DNA of 64,000 bases, from assembly GCF_013004065.1 (NCBI RefSeq), contig NZ_CP053084.1, positions 3,224,001-3,288,000 of the forward strand, read 5' to 3'. How positions within the stretch are numbered: the stretch's first letter is position 1; each line of letters opens with the position of its first letter. The translations under genes were made by a program, and so were the position numbers. The notes below the pieces were generated by a model, which was given only the letters and a program-made list of their open reading frames with translations, was not told the origin of the DNA and did not search any database. The DNA comes from Limnobacter sp. SAORIC-580 (GTDB lineage: Bacteria > Pseudomonadota > Gammaproteobacteria > Burkholderiales > Burkholderiaceae_B). Positions 25,939-33,686 of the stretch are shown here, in pieces.

Positions 25939-26535
25939 ATGATCAGACAACACTACCAAGCACTCGAACACATCAGCGCTGGCGCCACTGACACCATTAC
26001 GGTCAGCGACCCCAGTCGCCCTTTGAAGCTGACAGCCGATTCGCCAGCCTTCGACGCCATGACAGACCTTCGGCGTGTACACCCCGTGAGCATTTCGGGC
26101 TCTGAAACACTTGAGCAAGCCCGCACCACCATGATTGTGTGCGGCGTCAAACTGCTGTTCGTTCGCAATGAACAAGGCCATCTTCAAGGCCTGCTCACCG
26201 CCAACGACCTGGCCGGCGAGCGCGCAATCAAGGAGGCGTCATCCAGCAATCGCAATGTGCCCGAGCTAACCGTGAATGATGTGATGGTGAAACTGCCCGA
26301 CCTGGAGTTTCTGGAGTTTGGCGCAGTGTCGCGCGCCGAGGTGGGCCATATTATTGCCACACTGCGTGAACACAACCGGCAACACGCGCTGGTGGTGGAC
26401 AACCGCTCCGGCAAAATGCGCGTGGTGGGCCTGTTCTCCTCCACACAAATTGCGCGACAAATGGGTATCCCAGTGATGGACCCAGTGAAGGCCAGCACCT
26501 TCGCGGAAATTGAAGCCGCAGTGGCCGCCGCTTAA
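25939..26535 (+). CDS. CBS-domain pair protein
   Basis: 198 residues starting MIRQHYQALEHISAG. Two CBS repeats are visible: the first around FDAMTDLRRVHPVSISGSETLEQARTTMIVCGVKLLFV, the second from VNDVMVKLPDLEFLEFGAVSRAEVGHIIATLREHNRQHALVVD. CBS pairs bind adenosyl ligands and regulate partner proteins. ATG 25939 is chosen because AAAGGG precedes it; frame continuity further upstream lies over the promoter and leader. The stop overlaps that of convergent nhaR by 4 bases. Confidence 0.85.
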   Translation: MIRQHYQALEHISAGATDTITVSDPSRPLKLTADSPAFDAMTDLRRVHPVSISGSETLEQARTTMIVCGVKLLFVRNEQGHLQGLLTANDLAGERAIKEASSSNRNVPELTVNDVMVKLPDLEFLEFGAVSRAEVGHIIATLREHNRQHALVVDNRSGKMRVVGLFSSTQIARQMGIPVMDPVKASTFAEIEAAVAAA

Positions 26536-27401
26536 GCTTTCAACAATTCGACCACCAAAGGGTGGTCGATTCCCTTCAAATTCCACACGCCATGAATTTC
26601 CTCGTGCAAATCAGGGCATTGCCCCAGCAGACGCAAACCGCTTAAGGTACCCGCGTCGTACACACCCAAACGGCTCACTGGAAACACACCCAGGCCACGG
26701 GCTGCAAACACCGACATCAAGGCACTGTCTTCAAATTCGCCCACCACATGGGGCACAATTCCCTGCTGCTCAAACCAGTAATTCAAGTCTATCCGCAAGC
26801 GGGAATGTCCAGTGGGCAGTAACACCGGCAATTCAGCCAGGCATTGTGGAAAATTGTTCACACTGCTTTTTTTCACCCACCTCGAAGCGCCGAACCAATC
26901 CACCGTGGTTGTATTCAGCACCCGGCTTTGCATGCGCAAGTTGGGGTTGGCTGGCGGGGGCTGCCCGGCAAACACAAAATCAAGGTGGTGCAAAGCCAAC
27001 TCCGCCAGCAACTGCTCGGGTTCGCCTTCATGGCAAGTCAGGTGCAGGTCTTCCGTATCCAACACAGGCTTCAACAAGGCATGCACCGCCAGTTTCGAGA
27101 TGCCATCGCACAAACCCACCCGGAAACGCTTCACCGGTTTGCTGGCCACCGCCCGTACCAACTCCGGCAGGCTTTGGCCCAGTTGAAAAATTTCCTCGGC
27201 TTTGGCAAAGGCCACCTGCCCGGCTTCAGTCAATGCCACGCCACGCCCATCCGGCTTTAGCAACTGATGCCCCAAGTCTTTTTCAAGTTCGCGCACCTGC
27301 GCGCTGATGGTTTGAATGGCCATGTCCATTCGCTCGGCAGCACGTGCAAAACCACCTTCTTTGGCGACCATCCAGAAGTAATGCAAGTGGCGGTAGTTCA
27401 T
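26532..27401 (-). CDS. nhaR: NhaR-type LysR transcriptional activator
   Basis: About 289 residues. The N-terminus MNYRHLHYFWMVAKEGGFARAAERMDMAIQTISAQVRELE and LLKPDGRGVALTEAG are the hallmark of the NhaR subgroup, which activates Na+/H+ antiporter or stress genes in response to sodium. The effector domain is complete. ATG 27401 is used; 27404 is equivalent. It is divergent from the TerC-type gene with a symmetric AT-rich sequence between them. No nhaA gene lies in the window, so its target here may be the TerC gene. Confidence 0.87.
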   Translation of the reverse strand: MNYRHLHYFWMVAKEGGFARAAERMDMAIQTISAQVRELEKDLGHQLLKPDGRGVALTEAGQVAFAKAEEIFQLGQSLPELVRAVASKPVKRFRVGLCDGISKLAVHALLKPVLDTEDLHLTCHEGEPEQLLAELALHHLDFVFAGQPPPANPNLRMQSRVLNTTTVDWFGASRWVKKSSVNNFPQCLAELPVLLPTGHSRLRIDLNYWFEQQGIVPHVVGEFEDSALMSVFAARGLGVFPVSRLGVYDAGTLSGLRLLGQCPDLHEEIHGVWNLKGIDHPLVVELLKA

Positions 27402-27432
27402 CATCTGCGGCACCTCAACAATTTAACTGCGT

Positions 27433-27469
27433 AAAAACCGAAGTAATAGTTCATTAAATACTGGTTTTT
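27433..27469. promoter_or_regulatory. Nested inverted repeat between nhaR and terC-like gene
   Basis: AAAAACC at 27433-27439 and GGTTTTT at 27463-27469 flank AGTA/TACT and TAAT-AGTTC-ATTA arms, all centred near 27450. Candidate NhaR operator controlling both divergent genes; it could also be a chance AT-rich symmetry. Confidence 0.35.
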
Positions 27470-27530
27470 TCGAAATCACAACTGGTACACCATGGCGCCG
27501 TGTTCAATTCAACCCTCATGGAGTATCAAA

Positions 27531-28541
27531 GTGGACGTTTTAATGGAATTCATGCACACCGACTTTCTCGGCACAGCCGCATGGATTTGGCTGTTGTTTG
27601 TCGGTATTGTGGTTGCGCTGCTCGCCTTCGACCTCGGCGTGCTGCACAAAGATGACCACGAAATCGGGGTCAAGGAAAGTTTGCTGCTCTCGGGCGGTTA
27701 CATCACTGCAGCCTGTCTGTTCGGTGCCTGGGTGTGGTGGTACCTGGGTTCTGAGAGCGGTATGAACTACTTCACCGGTTTCGCGATTGAAAAATCACTG
27801 TCGATGGACAACGTGTTTGTCATCGCCATGATCTTCTCGTTCTTCGCCATTCCCCGCCAGTATCAGCACCGCGTGTTGTTCTGGGGTATTTTGGGTGTGA
27901 TCGTGTTGCGCGCCATCATGATTGGCCTGGGTGCCGCACTGGTAAAAGAATTCAGCTGGGTGCTTTACCTGTTCGGTGCCTTCCTGGTGATCACCGGTAT
28001 CAAAATGTGGTTCATGGCGGACAGCAAACCCGACATCGAGAACAACCCGATCCTGAAGTTTTTGCGCAAACGCATGCGTGTCACCGAAGGCCTGCGCGGC
28101 AATGCTTTTGTGGTGAACGAACCCGACCCAAAAACCGGCAAAGTGGTGCGTTTTGCAACCCCCCTGTTGTTGGCCTTGGTATTGATCGAGTTTGTGGACC
28201 TGATTTTCGCGGTTGATTCTGTGCCCGCAATTTTTGCGATCACCACCGACCCGTTCATTGTGTACACCAGCAATATTTTTGCGATCCTGGGTTTGCGTGC
28301 CCTGTACTTTGCACTGGCCGCAATGATCCATCGCTTCCACTACCTGAAGTACGCCTTGGCAATGGTACTGGTGTTCATTGGCAGCAAAATTTTCTTGGTG
28401 AACTTCATCGGCAAATTCCCCCCTGCCTTCTCGCTCAGCGTAACCTTGGGCCTGATCGCCGGTGGTGTGTTGTTCTCGCTGTGGAAAACACGCGGCGACA
28501 ACAAGCCTGAAAAACTGGAACACGCCACAGAAAGCAAGTAA
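27531..28541 (+). CDS. TerC/Alx-family integral membrane protein
   Basis: 336 residues with about nine TM helices. The family motifs are FDLGVLHKDDHEIGVKESLL, EKSLSMDNVFVIAMIF with acidic residues in the membrane, and FVDLIFAVDSVPAIFAIT. TerC-family proteins such as Alx and MntX are linked to manganese export and metalation of exoenzymes, and to tellurite or pH stress. GTG 27531 is favoured by GGAG 7 bases upstream; ATG 27543 is the alternative. It is divergent from nhaR and ends in a strong bidirectional terminator. Confidence 0.9.
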   Translation: MDVLMEFMHTDFLGTAAWIWLLFVGIVVALLAFDLGVLHKDDHEIGVKESLLLSGGYITAACLFGAWVWWYLGSESGMNYFTGFAIEKSLSMDNVFVIAMIFSFFAIPRQYQHRVLFWGILGVIVLRAIMIGLGAALVKEFSWVLYLFGAFLVITGIKMWFMADSKPDIENNPILKFLRKRMRVTEGLRGNAFVVNEPDPKTGKVVRFATPLLLALVLIEFVDLIFAVDSVPAIFAITTDPFIVYTSNIFAILGLRALYFALAAMIHRFHYLKYALAMVLVFIGSKIFLVNFIGKFPPAFSLSVTLGLIAGGVLFSLWKTRGDNKPEKLEHATESK

Positions 28542-28555
28542 AGTTCGCGGCAAAT

Positions 28556-28592
28556 AAAAAGGCCGGTGATTTTAAAGTCACCGGCCTTTTTT
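28556..28592. terminator. Bidirectional rho-independent terminator (terC-like / yceI)
   Basis: 14-bp perfect stem AAAAAGGCCGGTGA / TCACCGGCCTTTTT with an 8-base loop, flanked by T runs on both strands, between two convergent genes. Confidence 0.95.
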
Positions 28593-28605
28593 ATTACCTC
28601 ATCAT

Positions 28606-29208
28606 TTACTTGGGTTGCTTCACAGCTTCAATGGTGATCAGCACTTTCACCTCCGGGAAAAAACCACGGTCCACGGCGTAACCCAAGTCGAAGTCAGTGC
28701 GCTTGAATTCAGCCACTGCATCCGCACCGCACACCTCGGCTTTTTTCATGGGGTGCATAATGCACTTGAAGGTGTTGATCTTCAAAGGCACAGGCTTGGT
28801 AATCCCCTTCAAGGTCAAATCGCCCAGCACTTCAACAGGCTTGTCACCCTCAAAGCGCATTTTGCTGGCTTTGTAGGTAATCGTGGGGTGGGCTTCCACA
28901 TCAAACATGTCCACGTCTTTGGCGTGCTCGTTCATCTTGCCATGGCCAAAATCAAGGCTGGCCGCATCAATTTCAATGTCCACGGTGCCGGTTTTCTTCG
29001 CACGGTCCAAAGTCACCATGCCCTTGGTTTTTTCAAACTGGCCACGCCACAACGAAAGCCCACCCATGTGGTCCGCCTCAAATGACGGGAAAGTGTGGCT
29101 TGGATCGATGATGTAAGTGTCCACCGCCGCATTGGCTGCGCTCAAAGCACCGAACATACCCAGTGCAAGCGCACCGCCCAACATTGTTTTTGATACTTGC
29201 TTGAACAT
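28606..29208 (-). CDS. YceI-family periplasmic protein (copy 1)
   Basis: 200 residues with a signal peptide (ALSAANA). The lipocalin-like YceI pattern is clear: YIIDPSHTFPSFEADHMGG, MVTLDRAKKTGTVDIEIDAASLDFG, VLGDLTLKGITKPVPL and a final strand KVLITIEA. YceI proteins bind amphiphilic or isoprenoid-quinone-like ligands in the periplasm. It contains two Cys (KCIMHP and EVCGAD) that could form a disulfide. It follows the second yceI copy and cytochrome b561 gene, a common cluster. RBS AAGGAG lies before the ATG. Confidence 0.92.
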   Translation of the reverse strand: MFKQVSKTMLGGALALGMFGALSAANAAVDTYIIDPSHTFPSFEADHMGGLSLWRGQFEKTKGMVTLDRAKKTGTVDIEIDAASLDFGHGKMNEHAKDVDMFDVEAHPTITYKASKMRFEGDKPVEVLGDLTLKGITKPVPLKINTFKCIMHPMKKAEVCGADAVAEFKRTDFDLGYAVDRGFFPEVKVLITIEAVKQPK

Positions 29209-29251
29209 CCCTAACTCCTTGTTGTTGCTGTATATATCATGGCGTGCCTGC

Positions 29252-29809
29252 TCACTTGGCAGGCATCACCAATTTAAAATCGATCACCACTTCATCGGCT
29301 ACAAGGCTGGTGTCGCCCCACTCGCCATCGGCGCCCACTTTGTACTCCAGGCGCTTGATCTGGGTTTTGCCGGTGAAGGTGTGTTTGCCACCCGCTGTCT
29401 GAACTTTTACCGGAAACTTCAATGGTTTTTTGATGCCTCGAATGGTCAAATCGCCGGTGGCCTGCAAATTGTTGCCACTGCCGGTGACACCAGTAATCAC
29501 AAAGGTGGCCTTGGGGTGATTTTTTGAATCAAACCAGTCTTTCCCCGCAACCTCTTTGTTGTACTCGGGGTCGCCCAGATCATAACTGGCGGTGTCTACG
29601 CCAAGGGTGGCTTTGGTGTCAGCTGGCTTGGCTGGGTCATACTGCACGTCGCCTGTAAATTTCTTGAAATTGCCACTCACTGGCACATTGAACTGTTTGA
29701 ATGTGGCCTTGACTTCACTTTGTGTTACATCAATTGGCGCGGCCAGGGCGGACATGCTACAAACTGAGAATGCCAGGCCTGTCAACGCCTTGGCGAATGA
29801 GTAATTCAT
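29252..29809 (-). CDS. YceI-family periplasmic protein (copy 2)
   Basis: 185 residues. Signal peptide MNYSFAKALTGLAFSVCSMSALA, then the YceI barrel: VTQSEVKATFKQFNVPVSGNF, GVDTASYDLGDPEYNKEV, TGDLTIRGIKKPLKFPV, DEVVIDFKLVMPAK. ATG 29809 is selected because AGGA precedes it by five bases; an upstream start at 29842 would add a charged stretch before the signal peptide. It lies 45 bases after the cytochrome b561 gene and 43 bases before yceI copy 1. The three are probably one transcript, with roles in periplasmic lipid/quinone or redox stress. Confidence 0.91.
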   Translation of the reverse strand: MNYSFAKALTGLAFSVCSMSALAAPIDVTQSEVKATFKQFNVPVSGNFKKFTGDVQYDPAKPADTKATLGVDTASYDLGDPEYNKEVAGKDWFDSKNHPKATFVITGVTGSGNNLQATGDLTIRGIKKPLKFPVKVQTAGGKHTFTGKTQIKRLEYKVGADGEWGDTSLVADEVVIDFKLVMPAK

Positions 29810-29854
29810 ATGAATCCTGCGGGGCTTTAAAACAATCGGCAATTGATCGAAAAA

Positions 29855-30436
29855 TTAGTCGGCTCGCATTCCGGGGATCATGCGGCCTAAAATGCCGTCG
29901 CGATCCAGAACGTGATGCTTCAAGGCCATCAACACATGGCCCACCACCAACAAGACCAAGCCTTTGCCTGAAAGTTCATGCAAGGTTTTAAACAACTCTT
30001 TCAATTCCGCATTTTTTTCAATCAGCACCGGCAGCTCGATTACACCAAACCACACCACCGGATAACCCGAGGCCAAACTGTACAGGTAGCCAAACACCGG
30101 CACACCCAACATGAACAGGTACAAGGCCAAATGCCCCAATTTGGCCAGCAGCACCGTGTTGTGCCCCCAATGTGCCGGGTATTTGGGGGTTTTCGACAAC
30201 ATTCGAACCACCATGCGCAACAACACCAAGGCAAACAAGGTAACGCCCAGCCACTTGTGCCAGTTGAACAATTTCAACTTGAACGGCGTAATGCCGGGAA
30301 TGTCCACCATGTACAAACCCACGCCAAATGCCGTCAAAATGCCCACCGCCATTAACCAGTGAACCACCACCATGGGCAAACCGTAGCGATGGTTTTCGCT
30401 CAATGCACTTTTCAAAATCTCATCCCTTTGCAGCAC
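29855..30436 (-). CDS. Cytochrome b561 family membrane protein
   Basis: 193 residues, four TM helices. His residues in HRYGLPMVVVHWLMA, NWHKWLGVTLFALVLLR, LGHLALYLFMLGVPVFGY and LVVGHVLMALKHH are placed to hold two b-type hemes, as in CybB/YceJ. It moves electrons between the quinone pool and periplasm. The order cytochrome b561 - yceI - yceI repeats the yceJ-yceI arrangement of enterobacteria. The start is uncertain: GTG 30436 fits the frame, while TTG 30415 has AAGGG at good spacing. Confidence 0.88.
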   Translation of the reverse strand: MLQRDEILKSALSENHRYGLPMVVVHWLMAVGILTAFGVGLYMVDIPGITPFKLKLFNWHKWLGVTLFALVLLRMVVRMLSKTPKYPAHWGHNTVLLAKLGHLALYLFMLGVPVFGYLYSLASGYPVVWFGVIELPVLIEKNAELKELFKTLHELSGKGLVLLVVGHVLMALKHHVLDRDGILGRMIPGMRAD

Positions 30437-30639
30437 AGGCTTGCATTTTTCAGCAATAAATAGTTGGGTTTAAAGCCTTTTTCAAGATACAATTTACAGT
30501 TGTTTTGCAGCTGCGTACATGCCGCAAGGCTTAAACATCAATCGGGCACGCCCGCAGGCGCGTCCATCGGCGTTTGTCAGTCAGTATTGTGCAGCCCTAA
30601 TAATTACGTTTCAACCAGCGCTTTCAATCAGGACGTCGT

Positions 30640-31188
30640 ATGAGCGATTCAAACGAACACGAACTTCTAATCAAGACACCCAAGCAACTTATCTATGCAG
30701 TGGTTGCCGCGTTTGTCATTCCGATTTTCGTCATTATATTGCTGGCTTACTACGTCAGCAGCAGCGAAAAGCCCGCCGCTGGCAGCAATGCATTTTCCGA
30801 AGAATCCATCGCCGCGCGCCTGGCACCTGTGGGCACGGTTGACTTCGTCGATGCCAATGCACCCAAGGTATTGAAAACTGGCGAACAGGTTTATGCCGCG
30901 GCTTGCGCTGCCTGCCACACCGCTGGCGCAGCGGGTGCTCCCAAAACCGGCGATCAAGGCCAGTGGTCAGCCCGCTTGAGCAAAGGCTTCGACACCCTCT
31001 GGCAGAATGCGGTGAATGGCATTGGTGCCATGCCTGCCAAAGGCGGCAATTCCGACCTCGACGACATCGAGGTAGCCCGTGCAGTGGCCTACATGGGCAA
31101 GGAAGTGGGCGCAGATTTCAAAGCCCCTGAACCTGCTGCTCCCGCCGCTGAAGCAGCCACTGAGCCAGCTCCTGAAGCTGCAAAGTAA
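30640..31188 (+). CDS. Membrane-anchored c-type cytochrome (c5-like)
   Basis: 182 residues. An uncleaved TM anchor at about 17-39 is followed by a periplasmic c-type heme domain with CAACH (Cys89, Cys92, His93) and a distal Met in AMPAKGG, the c5/c-555 class pattern including ARAVAYM. The C-terminus is a low-complexity Ala/Pro/Glu tail (EPAAPAAEAATEPAPEAA), probably a flexible tether. It is an electron carrier for terminal oxidases or the adjacent b561 system. It is divergent from the b561/yceI genes and ends in a strong terminator. Confidence 0.92.
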   Translation: MSDSNEHELLIKTPKQLIYAVVAAFVIPIFVIILLAYYVSSSEKPAAGSNAFSEESIAARLAPVGTVDFVDANAPKVLKTGEQVYAAACAACHTAGAAGAPKTGDQGQWSARLSKGFDTLWQNAVNGIGAMPAKGGNSDLDDIEVARAVAYMGKEVGADFKAPEPAAPAAEAATEPAPEAAK

Positions 31189-31225
31189 CTCGCGAAACAA
31201 TTGGCAAGGCAAATAAGCCAGCTGT

Positions 31226-31255
31226 AAAAAAACCCGCCTGATGGCGGGTTTTTTT
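31226..31255. terminator. Bidirectional rho-independent terminator (cytochrome c / TetR)
   Basis: Stem AAAAAAACCCGCC / GGCGGGTTTTTTT (13 bp) with a TGAT loop. It abuts the stop of the convergent TetR gene and serves both strands. Confidence 0.95.
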
Positions 31256-31922
31256 ATTCTGTCAGCAGCATGCCAACGCCACGAAATATCAGCATGGCGT
31301 TTTCCACCACATCTTCTACAGGTTTTTTGCAGCCGTCCAAGCTCCAACGGGCGGCCATATAAAGCACGGACCCCACCAGGCCCGAGGCCAACAAAGTGGA
31401 ATCCAGGCCTTTCACTGCCCCGTCCTTTCGCTGTTCAATCAGGGGTTTGGCCAGTGTTTCCAGCATTTCCACAAAGCTGTACAAAGTTTTCAAGCTCAAT
31501 TCTTCCAGGTGCCGGTTTACCGTCAACACCTCGACCAACAAAATTCGGGCGGCCTGCGGGCTTTCCTTGAACTGGCTAAAAAACACCATCAAACCTGTGC
31601 GGGTGGCCTGCTCCAGGTTGTCGTCTTCCATACCCAACAACACCTTCTGCAGTTTCTCGCGCAAGGTGTCTGTAATGTGCAGGTAGCAGGCGGTGAACAA
31701 AGCCTCTGCATTGCTGAAACTTTCGTAAAAGTATCGCTCAGTTAGCCCCGCCTCCTGACACAAACCTTTCACCGTGGCCGCATGGTAGCCGGTCGACCCG
31801 AACACCTTGATGCCGGCTTCAATCAACTTGAGTCGCCGCTCGGCCTTGCGGGTTTCATTGGACACCCCACGGTAACGACGCCCTGCGGCTTTGGCAATTT
31901 GCTCCGGTGCTTTCGCATTCAT
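31254..31922 (-). CDS. TetR-family transcriptional regulator
   Basis: 222 residues. N-terminal HTH: ERRLKLIEAGIKVFGSTGYHAATVKGLCQEAGLTERYFYESFSNAEALF, a very clear TetR signature. The C-terminal ligand-binding domain is all-helical. It is divergent from an SDR gene, with a perfect inverted repeat in the intergenic region, so it very probably represses itself and the SDR gene. The regulated ligand may be an acyl or steroid-like compound, as for many TetR/SDR pairs (inference). Confidence 0.9.
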   Translation of the reverse strand: MNAKAPEQIAKAAGRRYRGVSNETRKAERRLKLIEAGIKVFGSTGYHAATVKGLCQEAGLTERYFYESFSNAEALFTACYLHITDTLREKLQKVLLGMEDDNLEQATRTGLMVFFSQFKESPQAARILLVEVLTVNRHLEELSLKTLYSFVEMLETLAKPLIEQRKDGAVKGLDSTLLASGLVGSVLYMAARWSLDGCKKPVEDVVENAMLIFRGVGMLLTE

Positions 31923-31978
31923 AATTGGAAGATATACTCAAAAAATAGGCATTGACAGTATGCAGGCCCAACATTAAA

Positions 31979-31998
31979 TTGACAACCACGATTGTCAA
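31979..31998. promoter_or_regulatory. TetR operator between TetR and SDR genes
   Basis: Perfect inverted repeat TTGACAA - 6 bases (CCACGA) - TTGTCAA, extendable to 9 of 10 matches per arm. It sits 36 bp upstream of the SDR start and 56 bp from the TetR start. An extra TTGACA half-site is at 31952-31957. Confidence 0.7.
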
Positions 31999-32034
31999 AT
32001 TACAGCTATAACACAGCACATTGGAGACCGACAC

Positions 32035-32931
32035 ATGAAATCATTCAACGGCAAGGTTGCCGCAATCACTGGCGCCGCATCTGGCATGGGCCGCACCCTG
32101 GCGCTTCAACTGGCCAAAGAAGGCTGCCACGTGTCCATCTCCGATGTCGACACCAAAGGCCTGGCCGAAACCGTGAAACTGGTGAAAGCAACGGCACCCA
32201 ATGTCAAGGTCACCAGCCAGCAACTGGACGTATCCAACCGCGAAGCCATGTACGCTTGGGCCGATCAAACCACCAAAGACCACGGCAAGGTTAACCTGAT
32301 TTTCAACAATGCAGGCGTGGCCTATGCAACCCCGGTTGAACACATCGACTATGACAAGTTTGAATGGATCATGGGCATTAACTTCTGGGGCGTGGTTTAC
32401 GGCACCAAGGCATTCTTGCCACACCTGAAAGCCTCGGGCGAAGGCCACATCATCAACACCAGCAGCTTGTTTGGCCTGTGTGCACAACCTACACAAAGCA
32501 CGTACAACGCCACCAAGTTTGCCGTGCGCGGTTTCACGGAAAGCCTGCGCCAGGAACTGGACATGATGAACTGCGGCGTATCTGCCACCAGCGTTCACCC
32601 CGGCGGCATTAAAACAGCGATTGCCCGCAAAAGCGTGGCCTCTCCTGAAATTGAAGAGTTCACAGGTGCCGACTCTGAACAGGGCAAAGAATTCTTCGAG
32701 AAGTTCTTCATTACCAGCGCCGAAAAAGCAGCCGACATTATTTTGAAGGCCGTGAAGGGCAACAAGCGCCGCGTGCTGGTTGGCCCAGACGCTGTCGCCA
32801 TGGATGCCATGGTGCGTACCCTGCCTGAAACCTACCAAGCCATCATCGTGGGTCAAATGAAAAAAATGCGCGACAAGCAAATTGCCCGCAAAAAGCGCAA
32901 AGCTGCAGAAAAGCAAACACAGAGCGCATAA
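32035..32931 (+). CDS. Short-chain dehydrogenase/reductase
   Basis: 298 residues, classical SDR fold: cofactor motif TGAASGMGRTLA, NNAG in LIFNNAGVA, Ser in INTSSLFG and the catalytic YNATK with Tyr157 and Lys161. The C-terminal 40 residues are Lys/Arg-rich and longer than usual. Asp in ISDVDTKG after beta-2 suggests NAD(H) preference. RBS GGAGA precedes ATG 32035. It is regulated by the divergent TetR protein. The substrate may be an acyl-chain alcohol or ketone, unproven. Confidence 0.9.
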   Translation: MKSFNGKVAAITGAASGMGRTLALQLAKEGCHVSISDVDTKGLAETVKLVKATAPNVKVTSQQLDVSNREAMYAWADQTTKDHGKVNLIFNNAGVAYATPVEHIDYDKFEWIMGINFWGVVYGTKAFLPHLKASGEGHIINTSSLFGLCAQPTQSTYNATKFAVRGFTESLRQELDMMNCGVSATSVHPGGIKTAIARKSVASPEIEEFTGADSEQGKEFFEKFFITSAEKAADIILKAVKGNKRRVLVGPDAVAMDAMVRTLPETYQAIIVGQMKKMRDKQIARKKRKAAEKQTQSA

Positions 32932-32955
32932 CAACGCCTTTGGACTTTGACAGCG

Positions 32956-32990
32956 AAACGCGGTTAGTCTTAAGACTGCCGCGTTTTTTT
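32956..32990 (+). terminator. Rho-independent terminator after the SDR gene
   Basis: Stem AAACGCGG...CCGCGTTT with inner AGTC/GACT arms around TTAA, followed by a run of seven T on the plus strand, 25 bases past the SDR stop. Confidence 0.85.
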
Positions 32991-33004
32991 ATTGGGGACT
33001 TGAT

Positions 33005-33655
33005 TTGAGTTCAACGAACATTCAAAAAACCTTGCTGCTAGTTGGCGCTACCGGTGTGGTGGGTCACCATGTGTTGGCACAAGCCTTGGCGCATCCGCAA
33101 GTGGGCAAGGTGGTCGCACTTACCCGCAAGCCACTGACACCTCACCCGAAATTGCTCAACCAGCTAATTGACTTCAACGCCATCCCGGGAGAGGCACCGT
33201 GGTGGCAAGCCGATGCGGTCATTTGCACCCTGGGCACCACCATCAAGGTGGCAAAAACAGCCGAACAGTTCCGCTTTGTCGATTACACACTGGTGGCTCA
33301 GTTTGCGGCACTCGCGGCACAGCATTCAGTGCCTTGCTTCGTGCTCAATTCGGCCATGATGGCGAACGCCAAAGCGAAAGGTCTGTACTTGCGCACCAAA
33401 GGCGAGGCTGAACAAGCTGTTAAAAATTCCGGCATTCCGAGCGTGGTCATTGCACGCCCTGGTTTGCTCGACGGCCAGCGTGAAGAATTTCGCCTTGGCG
33501 AAGAAATCGGCCTGGTGGCCAGCCGCTTGTTCAACCCGCTTTTACCCAAGCGTTTGCGCAGTGTAAAGGTTGAAAAACTGGCGCGCATCATGTTGCAAGA
33601 GGCATTGAAAGCCGAACCCGGTGTGAAAGTTCTGGAGTCAGAAAACTTTCAGTAA
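33005..33655 (+). CDS. NAD(P)H-binding oxidoreductase (atypical SDR, HTATIP2/YbjT-like)
   Basis: 216 residues. The N-terminal Rossmann motif is LLLVGATGVVGHHVL, followed by DAVICTLGTTIKVAKTAEQFRFVDYTL, FVLNSAMMANAKAKGLYLRTKGEAEQAV and VIARPGLLDGQREEFRLGE, the pattern of HTATIP2-like atypical SDRs that act as nucleoside-diphosphate-sugar-epimerase-like proteins. The TTG start has GGGGA 6 bases upstream; no ATG is available nearby. It follows the SDR terminator directly, so it has its own promoter or depends on readthrough. Confidence 0.84.
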   Translation: MSSTNIQKTLLLVGATGVVGHHVLAQALAHPQVGKVVALTRKPLTPHPKLLNQLIDFNAIPGEAPWWQADAVICTLGTTIKVAKTAEQFRFVDYTLVAQFAALAAQHSVPCFVLNSAMMANAKAKGLYLRTKGEAEQAVKNSGIPSVVIARPGLLDGQREEFRLGEEIGLVASRLFNPLLPKRLRSVKVEKLARIMLQEALKAEPGVKVLESENFQ

Positions 33656-33686
33656 GCAGATTTCGTAGAACGGCCTAAAATTGCAA

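Noticed and set aside
32041..32934. Minus-strand open frame opposite the SDR gene
   Set aside because: Antisense shadow; the SDR frame has all catalytic motifs and a TetR-type operator in front.
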